Counted from the stretch's first letter, positions 1 through 11,172 are shown. The stretch: 64,000 nucleotides of DNA from Campanula takesimana (GCA_026119855.1 JAOWBW010000598.1:372001-436000); one strand, 5' to 3'. Translations and numbers: made by a program. Notes: generated by a model from the letters alone, not told the origin.

Positions 1-1572
1 AATCTTATTGTAAGAAAATTGATACACCATTAATTATAGTCTTTGGACATATATTAACGTGCAAATGAAAGTACGGAGCCGTACTTTGGACCGACTACAT
101 ACTCACATGGATACTTAATAACTGTCACATGTTTACCACAACAAGTTCAGTGATAAAAATATTGACAATAAATCCTGTCAAATATTGAGCCTTTCTTTGG
201 ATCGACTCAATACCCACATGGATACCCACCAAATGTAACATATTTATCAATATAAATATGTTTAAATTTCTGTCAAATAACAATCTTCTTTTGGGCGATC
301 GTTACTCACATGAAAAAATAAACACACATTTTATCACCATAATGTATTTAACTTTCTGCCGAATAATAACCTTCCTTTGGGCCAATTATTACCCGCATGA
401 TAAAACAAACACATATTATCATAGTGTACAACGTTAATATTTTGCCAAATAATAACCTTCCTTTGGGCCGATTGTTACTTACAAAATATTAACAACCCAA
501 TGTATATTCAAAACTAACAAATCTAAATAGGAGAGGTCACTTTGGTGACATGCTATATAGACTAAATAACTTGAAATACATGATTTCCTCAAAAGAGAGA
601 CTAGAACCATAAATTCGAACATGACAAAAATTGTATTTTCAATACCGGATAATACATATTTTTATATTATTACAACCATAATAGTATTCTAAATTTATTT
701 TGATAATTTCATAACAAAATAAATTCCGTCACATCTTGATAATGAAATTACATAATCATTCCATGCCCATTATATCATACAGATTGCATAGTATCACAGT
801 AAACAACAAGGAGGTTCCATTAAAACCTAAAAGGGACCTACCATAGTAAGTCATGTTCTCAAATTGGTTGAATTTTACACAACATCAACAAACTGAGTTA
901 ACCAAAAAAAATTTGAGAAAACCAAATTATGTTAATTCACTACCGATACTCATACTGTGACTAATATGAACAGACATAACGCATGGAATTAACTCTCGAA
1001 TAAACACAGGAATAAGATTGAATTTTAATGCACGGATTCACGAGCGGACGCCAGAAAAATAAAGTAATAATACTTCTTCCGTCCCAAACATTTTTTTTAA
1101 TCGCAAATAAGATTAAAACTATAATCTCAGGGGAAAAAAAACATATCTCCAATCTGACTTAATCAATATGTGTTTTCATTAAATTGATTAGTGTTCATCA
1201 GCAAAACATTAACCATAGTAGAGAACAAGAGCAAACACTGTGAGAATGAAAATAATTTTCATCAGACTTGTTCCGAATACCAGCCACAACCAAAATATAC
1301 TTCAAAACTCAATGCAAATGTACCTATATGGTCTGCAATTTGTCGACAATTACATGCGGCAAGAGGCGTAGATTGAAAGACCGAACATTAACTTAATTTG
1401 ATAAAGGCAATCAGTATAGAAATCATACAATAATAGTTCTACGACACTGCTCCAAAACCGAAAATCATGCTCTGCAATTTTTCAAAATTCCATAGGCAAA
1501 AAGTAAATTGATGTCAAACATCATAAATAAGCCATCTGATATAAAAAGTATCAAATACTCCTACATGCTTAC
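1..1572. other. Noncoding arm left of element A, probably copia internal sequence
   Basis: AT-rich sequence with no credible coding region. It holds the hairpin array at 71-477. Near 1070-1090 there is a stretch resembling the terminus of a Stowaway-type MITE (cttcttccgtcccaaa). Because element A is flanked by the 5-bp duplication CTTAC, this arm was originally continuous with 14608-14906, which runs into the primer-binding site and LTR of a minus-strand copia element. Reading the arm as copia leader or a non-autonomous copia body is therefore an inference; no gag was seen. Confidence 0.4.
71..477. repeat. Array of five hairpins with constant loop and changing stems
   Basis: Five units lie at 71-102, 183-212, 278-304, 364-391 and 450-477. 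Each has a 15-16 nt loop close to CCTTYCTTTGGRYCRA, flanked by short complementary arms. The arms differ between units: TATTGAG/CTCAATA in unit 2, TAATAA/TTATTA in unit 4, TAATAA/TTGTTA with one G-T wobble in unit 5, TAACAA/TCGTTA with one mismatch in unit 3, and an imperfect 8-bp stem in unit 1. Units 1-4 are followed by a motif like ACYCRCATG. Spacing falls from about 112 to 86 bp. The function is unknown. Confidence 0.6.
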
Positions 1573-1692
1573 TGATGTGCCTAAGCCCAAATTGTGATTG
1601 GGCTTGAGTCCTAATGACTTGGCCATATGGAGTGGGCCTGAATGAAGGTAGTCATATGGAGTGGGACTGAATGAAGGTATTCCAAAACGATC

Positions 1693-1870
1693 GAAGTCGA
1701 CTTGCCTAGTTCGAAGTCGACTTGGCATGGTTGCCTAGTTCGAAGTCGACGGGTTCCTAGTTCAAAGTCGACGGGTTCCTAGTTCGACGTCGACAGGTTC
1801 CTAGTTCAAACTTGACGTGGGCACCTAGTTCGCGACTTGACTTGACCCGCCTAGTTCGAATTCTACTTGA
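1693..1870. repeat. Cluster of GTCGAC palindromic words in the element A LTR
   Basis: The phrase cctagttcgaagtcgac recurs about every 25-30 bp. It includes the perfect palindromes AAGTCGACTT and TTCGAA. A homologous cluster lies in the 3' LTR at about 13553-13735. Confidence 0.7.
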
Positions 1871-2079
1871 CATGGGTATGGCATGGTCAAATTCAACTGG
1901 GAGTCAGACTTGACAGAGTGCGATGTGGTCGGGTTCACTTTGAAGTCGACCGGACGTAAATATAATGTAGTCGGGCCTAAAAAATGATTGGACTGGAAGT
2001 AGCCTAATGGATGATCTGACCCGGTCCAATTAATGTCCTATTCGAAGTTTACACAACGATGAATTTGGCCCTGTTGAGC

Positions 2080-2310
2080 CATCCAGTTGGATCGTCGAAA
2101 TCGCCAAAGGGAGACCGGTCAAGTCGCCTGGCCATCCAGTTGGATCGTCGATGTCGCCAAAGGGAGACCGATCAAGTCGCTGGCCATCCAGTTAGACCGG
2201 TCAAGTCGATAAAGGGAGACCGGTCAAGTAGCCAATGGGAGACCGGTCAAGTCGTCAAAGAGAGTCCGGTAAAGTCGCCAAAGAGAGACCGGTCAAATCG
2301 TTACCTGGGT
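2080..2310. repeat. GACCGGTC minisatellite in the element A LTR
   Basis: About seven copies of a unit near 24 bp, each carrying the palindrome GACCGGTC or a one-base variant followed by aagtcg and ccaaagggag. A matching block in the 3' LTR lies at about 13935-14160. Because 24 is a multiple of 3, spurious arginine-rich open frames run through it. Confidence 0.75.
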
Positions 2311-2562
2311 GAGATCGGGACCAAGGCGAGATCGTTGGGTGACGTGGTCTTGGGAACGACCCTGCTGGAGAATGTCCCATCCGCCGAACGCATTAAATGG
2401 TGAGTGGAAGACGTCCACATCACTGACGTTCTCTCTGTTGGTCCATTAGGAGACCGGTAGGGGGATTTAGGGTGATATGGGGTTTTTGAGGGTTCACCGT
2501 GAAGGACCAATGGGAAAGTGACAGATGGCATGTGAGGGTGATGGAAGGAGAATGTGGTTGAG

Positions 2563-2570
2563 TATATAAA
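2563..2570 (+). promoter_or_regulatory. Probable TATA box of the element A LTR
   Basis: TATATAA sits upstream of a CT-rich leader, the usual position for an LTR promoter at the U3/R border. A matching motif is at about 14399-14406 in the 3' LTR. Confidence 0.55.
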
Positions 2571-2840
2571 GGATGTTTGGGAAAGTAAAAAAAGGATCTC
2601 AGTAAGCTGAGTATTCTCTCTCTCTCTCTTTCTCTAAGTTCTCTCTTCCTCCATTGTTGTTAAGTTTATAAGATTTGTATCTTACTCGCACGCCCGAGGT
2701 TCTTCGCCGGGAAACCCTCCTGGTATTGAGCTAACGGTGTATTGTTTTCTCAGGTAGAAAGTCAAAGATTCAATCCGGTGTATCTCTAGACTACAATACG
2801 CGGATCGAGGCACGGGCCCAGATTTTTATGTAACATCATT

Positions 2841-2857
2841 TGGTTCCGTTGCCGGGA
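2841..2857 (+). other. Primer-binding site of element A, tRNA-Asp-like
   Basis: TGGTTCCGTTGCCGGGA begins 2 nt after the LTR. It resembles the tRNA-Asp primer site of many plant Ty3/gypsy elements (TGGCGCCGTTGCCGGG) with two mismatches. Confidence 0.6.
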
Positions 2858-3179
2858 CATGAACATATTTATTTTCTACCAGGGAATTGAACGGAAAAGA
2901 TAAGTATGAGAGAGACGGATAGCTTCCAGATCTGATTTAAGAGAGGAAGAAGATGAAAAAGCAAAGAAGAAATAGAAACCAACCATGTGGAACTCGCTAG
3001 GTTGATCAAGGTGAGTTAAAACCTAAGCTGGCGAGTTCCTAGCTCAGGCAACAGCATGATCCGCCCAGACTTCCAAAGCAACCCTGCCAGACCAAGAACT
3101 GGCGCGACCGTGCATAAAAAGGAGCTCGGCTGTGCATAAAAAAGCTGAAGTATGAGAAATTTCGACATCAATAGCACGA

Positions 3180-3868
3180 CCGTGCCTATTTTGCATGAAG
3201 TCGCCATGTCGGCGCAATGAAGTCGCCTATGGGCGCGGCTTGCGAGATCACACCTTAACCGGTGACATGAATGATGATCTCTCAAGTTGATGAAGTCGCC
3301 ATGTCGGCGCAAAGAAGTCGCCTATGGGCGCGGCTTGCGAGATCACACCTTAACCGGTGAAATGAATGATGATCTCTCAAGTTGATGAAGTCACCATGTC
3401 AGCGCAACGAAGTCGCCTATGGGTGCAGCTTGCGAGATCACACCTTAACCGGTGACATGAATGATGATCTCTCAAGTTAATGAAGTCGCCATGTCGGTGC
3501 AAAAAAGTCGCCTATGGGCGCGGCTTGCGAGATCACACCTTAACCGGTGACATGAATGATGATCTCTCAAGTTGATGAAGTCGCCATGTCGGCGCAACGA
3601 AGTCGCCTATGGGAGCGGCTTACGAGATCACACCTTAACCGGTGAAATGAATGATGATCTCTCAAGTTGATAAAGTCGCCATGTCGGCGCAACGAAGTCA
3701 CCTATGGGCGCGGCTTGCGAGATCACCCCTTAACCGGTGAAATGAATGATGATCTCTCAAGTTGATAAAGTCGCCATGTCGGTGCAACGAAGTCTCTTAT
3801 GGGCGCGGCTTGCGAGATCACACCTAAATCGATGAAATGAATGATGATCTCTCAAGTTGATGAAGTCA
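3180..3868. repeat. 95-bp tandem repeat inside element A
   Basis: About seven copies of a 95-bp unit; the tgaagtcgcc start recurs at 3196, 3291 and 3386. Each unit holds gaagtcgccatgtcggcg, a gggcgcggcttgcgagatca segment, an accggtga segment and gatgatctctcaagttga. The array is cut by element B and resumes at 12475-12570. More diverged copies lie around 13024-13170. Confidence 0.85.
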
Positions 3869-3873
3869 CCATG

Positions 3874-5173
3874 TGTAGATACCCCGGGAAGCCACAGCTT
3901 GGCTAGAGCGGTGAATTATCCTAGGATGTCTAACTTGTTTTAGATTGTTTAGAGTCGCCACCTATGTTTTTAAAGGAACATAAGAAAAACCTAGAAATAG
4001 CCTAATTTATGTACAAAACCAGAGATTCGGGAGAGAAGGGTTCGGGGGTTAGGTGACGGAGTGGGAAGTACTTAAACACCCACTCCGCCCCGCTTACGCG
4101 GGTCTTGCTACTATTGGTGTTCTAATATTTACATGTCCTTCAATTAATTAAATAGAAATGTGCTAACAATTGTGATGAGAAGAAAAAGGGGAAATAAAAA
4201 ATAAAATAGAATTATTTTATTTATTTAATGATAAAGATTACATGTAACAAGTAATGTTAAAGAATTACATTAAGAGATGAAGAGAAATTAACATGGTGAA
4301 TTAAAGTTAAGATTAAAATGTAGGGAGATAACCTTAACTAACTTCAATATGTGAAGTAGTCATGTTGGTCATGTCCCATTAATGGGGATTGCATACATTG
4401 ACTAGAACATGAATAGAATAATAAAAAAAGAAGACTTGTACCTTTAGAAAGAAGACTTCAAACTTGGACTTGAAAATGACGTTGTTGTGTAGAGATTTGT
4501 GTAGAGTTTCGTTGCGTAAAACTCTTGTTGGGAGAATTTGTGTAGGGAAAATGATATAGAATTTGTGTAGAGAGAAAGTTCCAAGTCTAAAAAAATGAGG
4601 TCCCTTTCCAAGGTAGAAGATGATGGTTTTTATAGGTAAAAAAGAGAGGGAAAGGTTGGAGGGAAATTGGTCAATCCATGTGAGATGGAATTGACCAATA
4701 GAAAATAAGATAAATAAAATAATAAATGAAAGAAATAAAAGAAAATCAAATAAAATAAAAATGAATTATTTTGTTTTAAAGAGATGGCTAGAATAATGGG
4801 ATTGGGAGTTAATGAGAAAAGGGGGGATGAATGTGGATGTAAAAAAAGGTTGTTTGTGATCAAGAAAAGATGTTTGTAAATAAGAAAAGGGGGGAAATAA
4901 GGTGCAATCCGTTACTGCCAAAGTGGGAAGCGCGCGGGTCCGGCTTTTGGGGCGGGACGCGCGCGCGGCTCACTGGCAGTGCCGGAAGCGCCCGCGGGTG
5001 AAAAATGACAGAATGACAGAATGACCCTAAAATTAATTCTGTTATGCAGTTTAGTCCAAAACTAACGGAATCAGTTAGGAACTTAACCGAAGTAACAGAA
5101 ATTAATAAAAATAAGTTAGATAAAAATACTATGTATGCAATCGGGGTGAGAGGTCCAAGGCGGGGTGTCTACA
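3874..5173 (-). repeat. 3' LTR of element B
   Basis: The LTR is 1300 bp. On the minus strand it begins TGTAGACACC and ends GGGGTATCTACA. A minus-strand TATA motif (CCTATAAAAACC) lies at 4627-4636. A cluster of GC-rich words (cgcgcgcg, gcgcccgcggg) lies at about 4928-5000. It differs from the other LTR by only a few small indels and substitutions. Confidence 0.92.
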
Positions 5174-5186
5174 GAGCCCCTCGGCG
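5174..5186 (-). other. Polypurine tract of element B
   Basis: On the minus strand this reads CGCCGAGGGGCTC immediately before the LTR. The equivalent tract occurs next to the LTR of element D at 25850. Confidence 0.7.
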
Positions 5187-5336
5187 ACGTGGATTGCGAA
5201 GCAAAACGCGTTGACGAAAGAAAGACAACTGCCGAGGACATCGACAAGAGAAAACAAAGACTCGATAAAGCAGGAGTTTGAAATTACAAAGGATAGAAAT
5301 GCGCTCCCTGTGTGAGCGACTTTTACTGATGGAAGA

Positions 5337-5635
5337 GGTATGGTGATTTGAGCGGTCCACCATGGACCAAAATTGGTGCGCGGTGCGGCATATTCTGATG
5401 CGCTGTGCGGCGGTATGGTGATTTGAGCGGTCCACCATAGACCAAAATTGGTGCGCGGTGCGGCATATTCTGATGCGCTGTGCGGCACTTGTTGATTCTG
5501 GTACTCTGTGCGGTACCTGGTGCTCTGTGCGGCACCTGTTGATTCTGGTACTCTGTGCGGCACCTGGTGCTCTGTGCGGCACCTGTTGATTCTGGTACTC
5601 TGTGCGGCACCTGGTGCTCTGTGCGGCACCTGTTA
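5337..5635. repeat. Two adjacent minisatellites (about 75 bp x2 and 47 bp x3)
   Basis: A 75-bp unit containing ggtatggtgatttgagcgg is duplicated at about 5337-5486. It is followed by three copies of a 47-bp unit containing gttgattctggtactctgtg and two gtgcggcac words (about 5489-5632). Several spurious open frames cross the block because of the repetition. Confidence 0.8.
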
Positions 5636-5970
5636 TGTGTATGCTTTGCAGATATATGTGCTTGTGCAAGAAGATGCATGAAGAGAGAAATTGTGCTCGT
5701 GGTGTGATATGATCTTGAAAGCACCTTTGTAATGAGAGAGAAGTAAGAATGTAAAGAGCGATCTTGTGTGCGGTGTGATTTTGAGAAAAGCATTGGATGT
5801 ATTCATACCTTCACTTACCATTGCCGCTTGAGTGGAGATGGATTCTTGATGTCCGCGGAGGATGCTTTGATGGAGAATGTCCATTCTTTAGATGTTGATG
5901 AGAGAATGCCCTTGATGTTGGGTTGGCGAGATGGTACTCTGGATGATGGGTTGGTCGTGCCAAAAGGCTG

Positions 5971-6009
5971 CCTACGTATCCCTTTAAGAGAATCAGACCA
6001 GCGTAGTTC
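5971..6009. other. M1 hairpin, copy 1 (element B)
   Basis: Constant outer arms CCTACG and CGTAG enclose a TCCC-tttaa-GAGA hairpin with one mismatch. Confidence 0.5.
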
Positions 6010-6096
6010 AAGGATGATGGAGAACGCTGGAGGAGAGGCTAGGAGCAAAGCCAAGTAAAGCATATAATTTTGCACATAGAAGGAGAAAAAGAAAGA

Positions 6097-6131
<35 letters not shown>

Positions 6132-8070
6132 TTCGTGGGTGAACCATTTTAACCATTGTGTGCTTGTGAAGCCAACCCAAGATCAAGTCATGTTCAGTCG
6201 AAGTCCGGATTGCCTCGCTTGAATTCTGTTGTCGTCGGTGTGCCTAACGAAGATTGATGTCTAGCCCCAAGAGATTTGTCGATTATGGGGCTTTAAAACG
6301 CTTTTGATGCCGAGATGAGGGGTTGCTGATTGTAAAGCCCCTAGAATGCCTTTGATGCCAAATTTTGAGGGACTTGCATAGCTCCAAGATAAATCAGCTC
6401 TTGGCCCATTCGAGTAAATCGCCCTTTGTTGTTGTAGTGAGCAAGCCCCAAGAGGAGATCGTTGATGCCAAGCTTCGAGAGATTGCAAAGCCCCAAGTGT
6501 CGTGGGCTTGTAGATGGTGGGATGTGAAGACCTTTCATTGTAAAGCCCCAAATTATCTCGTGATTGGCTCGGCATTGAGAGCGGATGTACCGTTTGGTAG
6601 AATTCTTGATAGAGATCTCCTTCTTGCTCTTACTGGGGAGATGAATGGCCTCATTGTGGTTGATACCCAAATGGCTGAGGGCTTATGTCAAAGGATGCAG
6701 TAATGTCTTGCGGTGCCGTCGAGGTCGCGGATGATAAGGTCTTGGTTTGATAAAGTCCCAAATGAGTATGCTTGCTTGACTCTTTTTGAGTTGAACTAAT
6801 GACGGATCTTCGGATGCAACTAGTGCTGTGGCCCAACTTTATCTGAGCTGCACCTTGTGCTTTTAATCTTGGAGAAGGGGGTGCTGAATTGCAGAAACAT
6901 TGGGATTGGCCGTGGCATTTCCCGCTATAACCCTGTTTTGATTAGAGTTTAGCATATTGAATCTTTTTCCTTTTCTCTAAGACTTCCTTCAAAATCTCGC
7001 TGTGAGTTCTAACAAAAATCATCAACTTCATTCATAACATCGGAGTCTTCATTTAAAACCAAGAGACCTTTGACTTGAAGTGTTGAGAGACCCTTTGAAG
7101 CTTGATCCCTTTCATGGAGACTACTCCCAAATTGCGTTGCTCGAGTATTGTTGCCCAAAAGACTATCGGTCGCGAAGCCCTAATACTGCCCTTTGCTTGA
7201 ATTACTGTAATGCCGTAGCCCAAAAGATTGTAGATTGCGAAGCCCGTTGAGACCTTCGGTGCCGAATTGAGGAAGCTTCCAATGTTGCACATGACTTGGC
7301 TGGGGATACTGCTGGGGAGTTAATTGCTCTTTGCCGATGGAGCCTTTAAGACTTGACCGTAGCCCCTAGAGTGCCATCATTGATTGCGAGAACGGTCCAC
7401 CCTTGATTGGGGAAACGAGCACGGGCACACATGACAAGAGGGCTTTTTGACATCCCTTTTGGGAGACTTTGAGGATAGTCTCACACATCTTTTTTCGAGC
7501 ATAGCCCCTAGGGCTTGTTTATTGCCAAATGAAGCAAAAGAATCCCTTGTTCTTGAGTCACATAGCCCCTAGGGCGTCACCATTTGTTGAGCAGAGCAAG
7601 AGTGACTCATCCTCGTGCGAGGGAACAAACATGAGAGGACATGGCAAGAGCTACTCCATTTCTCGGGAGCCTTTCGGCGTACTTTAGAAGTAAATTCTTG
7701 AAGAAGCTTGAAAACTGAGACACATGTTGTTGCTGTTTGTGGCCCAAGTCAATTGACTTAGCTAGGGATTATTTGTGCAATCTCGTGCCCTTTTATGATG
7801 GGCTCGTTCTCGGATGGGTCTTGGCTACCACGGGCCTTTTTTTTTTCATGAACCCAAAAATGCACACTGCTGGAGAATGATGCCGATAACCCAAGACAAC
7901 CTTTGACGGTGCTATATCTTGTCGAGCCTTTTGCAATCCCAAAGTTGACTCGGTGGGGAATTGACTTGCTGAGGAGATTCAATGTAGAACTTGTCTTCTT
8001 TAGAGGCCGGGGATCTCCGTTTCTCTTTCCCTTCTCTCTCTCACTCTCTCATTTTTTTTTTATGACGCAC

Positions 8071-8117
8071 CCTGTTTTTTGCCTAGACCGCCCTTTCGGG
8101 TTTTCAATCTAGCGGGC
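8071..8117. other. M2 hairpin, copy 1 (element B)
   Basis: A T-run is followed by GCCTAGACCGCCC, a short loop and a CGGGTTTTCAATCTAGCGGGC arm. CTAGA/TCTAG and CCC/GGG can pair. Confidence 0.5.
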
Positions 8118-8576
8118 ATCTCTTTTGCGTCTTCATTTTGACTCGATTAATGAGGGAGTGTGCATTGACTCTAGCTGAGGAGATAAGACATGTGATTTTG
8201 CGGTGAAAACCTTTTGTCACTAAAGATGAGTGACATTGACTCGACTAGGGAAGTGTCCCTAGTATTGACATGTATTTTTTTTATTGAATTGAATGACTCA
8301 CGAAGGCAAGTAAGTCATTAAGAGAGAAGAGAAGGAAAGCCCCAATTTGATTGCAAGAAATTGGGAGTACGCAGAAAGAATAGAAGTCCCTAGACTCGAC
8401 AAGGAGCGCGAAATGATTCCAAATCTAAGAAAGTTGTTCAATCTTTTTGGTGATTAATTCATTGGCAAATGAATCGTACAAAGATGTCTTGACAAGTTCG
8501 AGATGAAGGCCGATCACCATAACGCGCTAGGGCTAAACATATCTTCTTTCTTGCATGAGACCGGACCCGCAGGTTG

Positions 8577-8617
8577 CCTACGTTCCTCCAGTGAAGAGGC
8601 TCAGGTCACCGTAGTTC
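8577..8617. other. M1 hairpin, copy 2 (element B)
   Basis: Outer arms CCTACG and CGTAG enclose CCTC-cagtgaa-GAGG. Confidence 0.55.
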
Positions 8618-8721
8618 TTGTGGATTCTCCATTCTTCGCGATGGAATTGTTGCTTCGTAGCTTCGTCCTTCTTTGGTGGATAGAATGATGTTGATCTTGA
8701 TGTGAACTTCTTTGATTGAGG

Positions 8722-8752
<31 letters not shown>

Positions 8753-8753
8753 G

Positions 8754-8801
8754 TGCTCTAACTTTTGCCTAGGTTGATTTGAAGAGTTCAACCTAGCGAG
8801 C
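8754..8801. other. M2 hairpin, copy 2 (element B)
   Basis: Placed just after a 27-nt T-run. CTAGGTTGA pairs with TTCAACCTAG across a short loop, giving a longer stem with different bases from copy 1. Confidence 0.5.
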
Positions 8802-9298
8802 ATCATTTTTTTTATTTTTTTTATTTTTTTTTATTTTTTTTTTTAATCCCCCCTTTGAAGCATTGCTTGATTTTTCTCCATGGTTGTTGCTTCACCTTTG
8901 ATGTCTTGGCTTTGTCTTCGTCGTTGATGATGTTGCCTTCGTTGTTGATGCCGTCGTCGATGTTTAGCCCCTAGGCGTTCAAGCGATGGCCTTCGTTCTA
9001 AAACGTGTTTAGACGTTTTTTTCATCATTTTGCCAAGAATTAGATCGAACAACTTGGAAGAGTGTATAAGGACAAGAACGACTTTTATTTGATAAGAAGA
9101 CTCGACACTTAACATGGGACGAGAGAAAACATTAATGCACACAAAAGAGGACTTTTGACTCTTTCTTTTTTTTTTTTTTTTTTTTTATTCCTACTACTAG
9201 GTAGAGAAAGAGAAACGGAGATTGTTGTTGTAGTCCCCATTGTCGTTGTAGTCTCCTTGTGGCATGATTTCTTGTAGAAGCCCCATTTCGAAACCAAA

Positions 9299-9928
9299 TC
9301 ATTCTTCTTTGATGAGTTCTTGCATGTTGGCACTCTTTAAAGGTTGCTCTTCACCCACAGTAAATTCGCCGTTGTCGAACAAATCTTGGATGATGTTTCG
9401 GAGAAGGAAGCACCCTTCGGTAGTATAGCCACTATGTTTGTGGTAGCCGCACCATTCACCATGTGCATGATTCTTCGGTATCGTCTTCGGCTTGTACCCC
9501 TCCAAAGGCTTGACCTTTCCAATTGCCACCAAAGTTTCAAATGCTTCGGCTTGGGTTACTCCTAGGAGAGGAGTGAAAACTCGGTTGTTGGTGGTACCTT
9601 TGTAGCTTTTGAGGGTCGGGCCACTTGAGCATGCTTTATCATTGAACTTTGCTTTGCTGTCGGTGAGCTCTTGCAAATGGGCTTTGAGTTCGGAAACCTC
9701 TTCCTTGTGAATTCTTCTTTCATAATCAAGACGGGCCTTGAGTTCGAAAACCTCTTCTTTGTGAATCCTCTTGTCGATATCGAAACGGGCTTGCCACAAA
9801 TTGTCTTTACGGCGGGCATCCTCGACAATCCTATCCATTTGTTCCCCCATTGATTTCATTACGTTGAGTAACCCTTCGTTGGACACGAGATCATTTCCAC
9901 CGTTGTTGTTGTTGCCGTTGGAAGCCAT
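9299..9928 (-). CDS. Small gag-like protein of element B, capsid region missing
   Basis: Intact 209-residue frame from the ATG at 9928; the frame is open upstream to 10027, but 9928 matches the position of the gag start in element G. The N-terminal half is charged and coiled-coil-like, with a tandem RIHKEEVxELKAxL repeat of about 21 residues. The C-terminal half matches the end of the element G gag: a TQAEAFETL segment, then PLEGYKPKTIPKNHAHG and a nucleocapsid-type cysteine/histidine box, CGYHKHSGYTTEGC. The central capsid domain of about 200 residues present in G is absent, yet the frame is unbroken. This may be a retained small RNA-binding protein or a chance survivor of a deletion. It lies next to the leader and primer site. 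Confidence 0.65.
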   Translation of the reverse strand: MASNGNNNNGGNDLVSNEGLLNVMKSMGEQMDRIVEDARRKDNLWQARFDIDKRIHKEEVFELKARLDYERRIHKEEVSELKAHLQELTDSKAKFNDKACSSGPTLKSYKGTTNNRVFTPLLGVTQAEAFETLVAIGKVKPLEGYKPKTIPKNHAHGEWCGYHKHSGYTTEGCFLLRNIIQDLFDNGEFTVGEEQPLKSANMQELIKEE

Positions 9929-10027
9929 TGGACCTATTGGAAGAGCACGGTTAATCTTAGATTGGCCCCACAAACACCTTTTGAGTAATATGATTAAACC
10001 CACAAACAAGGAAAAAAACTCAACCAC

Positions 10028-11153
10028 AGAGAGAAAAAATGACTTTTTTTTTTTATTTTTTTTATTTACAAAGTCGGAAGGACGGAGTCCTTTTTGGGGT
10101 TTCTAGAAAAAATAGTGGAATCGTCACACTAGTATATAGACCTTTTCGCGGTCCCATATACTCATCGGATTCCACCACGCTTGTGAGCCCTACATGTGTC
10201 GGGATTAAACTAAATTAATGTAGTAAATCATACATGCGGGGACGGATTTTTATTTTCGTCTAAAATAACCACTTTTGGGGACGGAGTTTTATTTCGTCCA
10301 TTGCAACAAGTTGGCATGTATGATTTGAAGACATTAGTTTAGGGAAATCTCGGTACATGAAAAACCGACTTGAGTCACGGAGTGTTAGACCCTAGACTAG
10401 AATTGTGTGGCTTGTGCTCGGCTTGAATATGAGGCTCAAAGGTCACCCCCGGCATGTAGTCATGAACTACGCCACGGGCTGAGGTTTACCGCTTCGAAAG
10501 AGCCAAGGTCGAGTGGAGCTTGAAACTTTCTAGGACGGGCCTCGACGGGTTTGGGGTTGGACTTGTGCGACTCGATAGTGAGCAATTGATAAAAATATGT
10601 GCATGTAGTGTGAGGTCTAACATGTGACAAAACATTTTTTTTTTTCAAAAGAAATAAAAAAAAAACAAATAAGCACATAATTACAACTTTCGAATCACCC
10701 GTGTGACCGATAAAAATAAACAGAAAGTAAAACAAGTTTTGTGCAGGCCCGGTGCCCACACACTGTCATTCTGTTCTGTTTCTGTGCACTGTTTTGTTCC
10801 GGGAATGCCCCCAGAAGCGCGCGCATTGGGTTGCCTATTCGGAAGGCGCGCGCGTGAGAGGAAGAAGGGTAGAGGCGCCCGCTTCTGGGTGAGAACCTGC
10901 AAATCAGCGGGTTCAAGGGATTGCCTTGACCCTAAATTATAGAACTTTTTCCCCTGCAGTAAACGTTAGCATAGAAACATGGAATTGAAGGACAAGAAGG
11001 AAGATGGGCGATTCTGGTAATAAGGGTCGGACGCGCGCGCTTTAGGCCAAGAAGGCCGGAGGCGCGCGCTTCCTACACTTTTTACCAGAATACCCAGAAA
11101 ATAAAATAAAAGAACACCAAAAATGAAAAACGCAAGTTTAACCCTCTAAATCG
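10028..11153 (-). other. Leader of element B between primer site and gag-like ORF
   Basis: Noncoding, with clear homology to the element G leader (48090-49264): the same order of ggaatcgtcacactagtata, a ggggacgga-attttcgtc repeat, and two GC-word clusters (10815-10883 and 11031-11072, with gcgcgcgc cores). Confidence 0.7.
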
Positions 11154-11171
11154 TCCCCAGCGGAGTCGCCA
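11154..11171 (-). other. Primer-binding site of element B, tRNA-Arg-like
   Basis: On the minus strand TGGCGACTCCGCTGGGGA starts 1 nt after the LTR. This matches the tRNA-Arg-type primer site described for Ogre elements, recalled rather than searched. Confidence 0.7.
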
Positions 11172-11172
11172 C

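Larger units (their letters stand above)
1573..2838 (+). repeat. 5' LTR of element A
   Basis: The LTR is 1266 bp, starts TGATG and ends CATCA. It contains a cluster of GTCGAC words (about 1693-1870), a GACCGGTC minisatellite (about 2080-2310), a TATA box near 2564, a CT-rich stretch near 2615 and then the probable R/U5 region. It has about 66 bp near its end that the 3' LTR lacks. Confidence 0.9.
5187..9298. other. Noncoding interior of element B
   Basis: This stretch corresponds to where pol should lie. I see no conserved pol motif on either strand. It holds two minisatellites (5337-5635), long T-runs (for example 6100-6128 and 8726-8752), many diffuse repeats containing aaagcccc and tagcccctagggc, two M1 hairpins (5971, 8577) and two M2 hairpins (8071, 8754). 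It appears to be leftover 3' region plus expanded repeats. Confidence 0.6.

Noticed and set aside
71..477. CRISPR-like array
   Set aside because: The regular constant loops with variable flanks look superficially similar, but the variable parts are complementary arms, the spacing is irregular and this is plant nuclear DNA.
1066..1090. Left end of a Stowaway-type MITE pairing with 15512-15526
   Set aside because: The two termini are too diverged to pair with confidence, and the copia LTR boundary lies between them even after removing elements A and B.
2059..2403. Open frame of 114 codons, Arg/Ser/Lys-rich, also open in the 3' LTR at 13914-14255
   Set aside because: It follows a 24-bp minisatellite whose length is a multiple of 3, so open frames arise in more than one phase. 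It lies inside an LTR and has no recognisable domain.
5129..5793. Overlapping minus-strand open frames of 156-166 codons
   Set aside because: They are produced by the 75-bp and 47-bp tandem repeats, exist in three frames at once and match no family.
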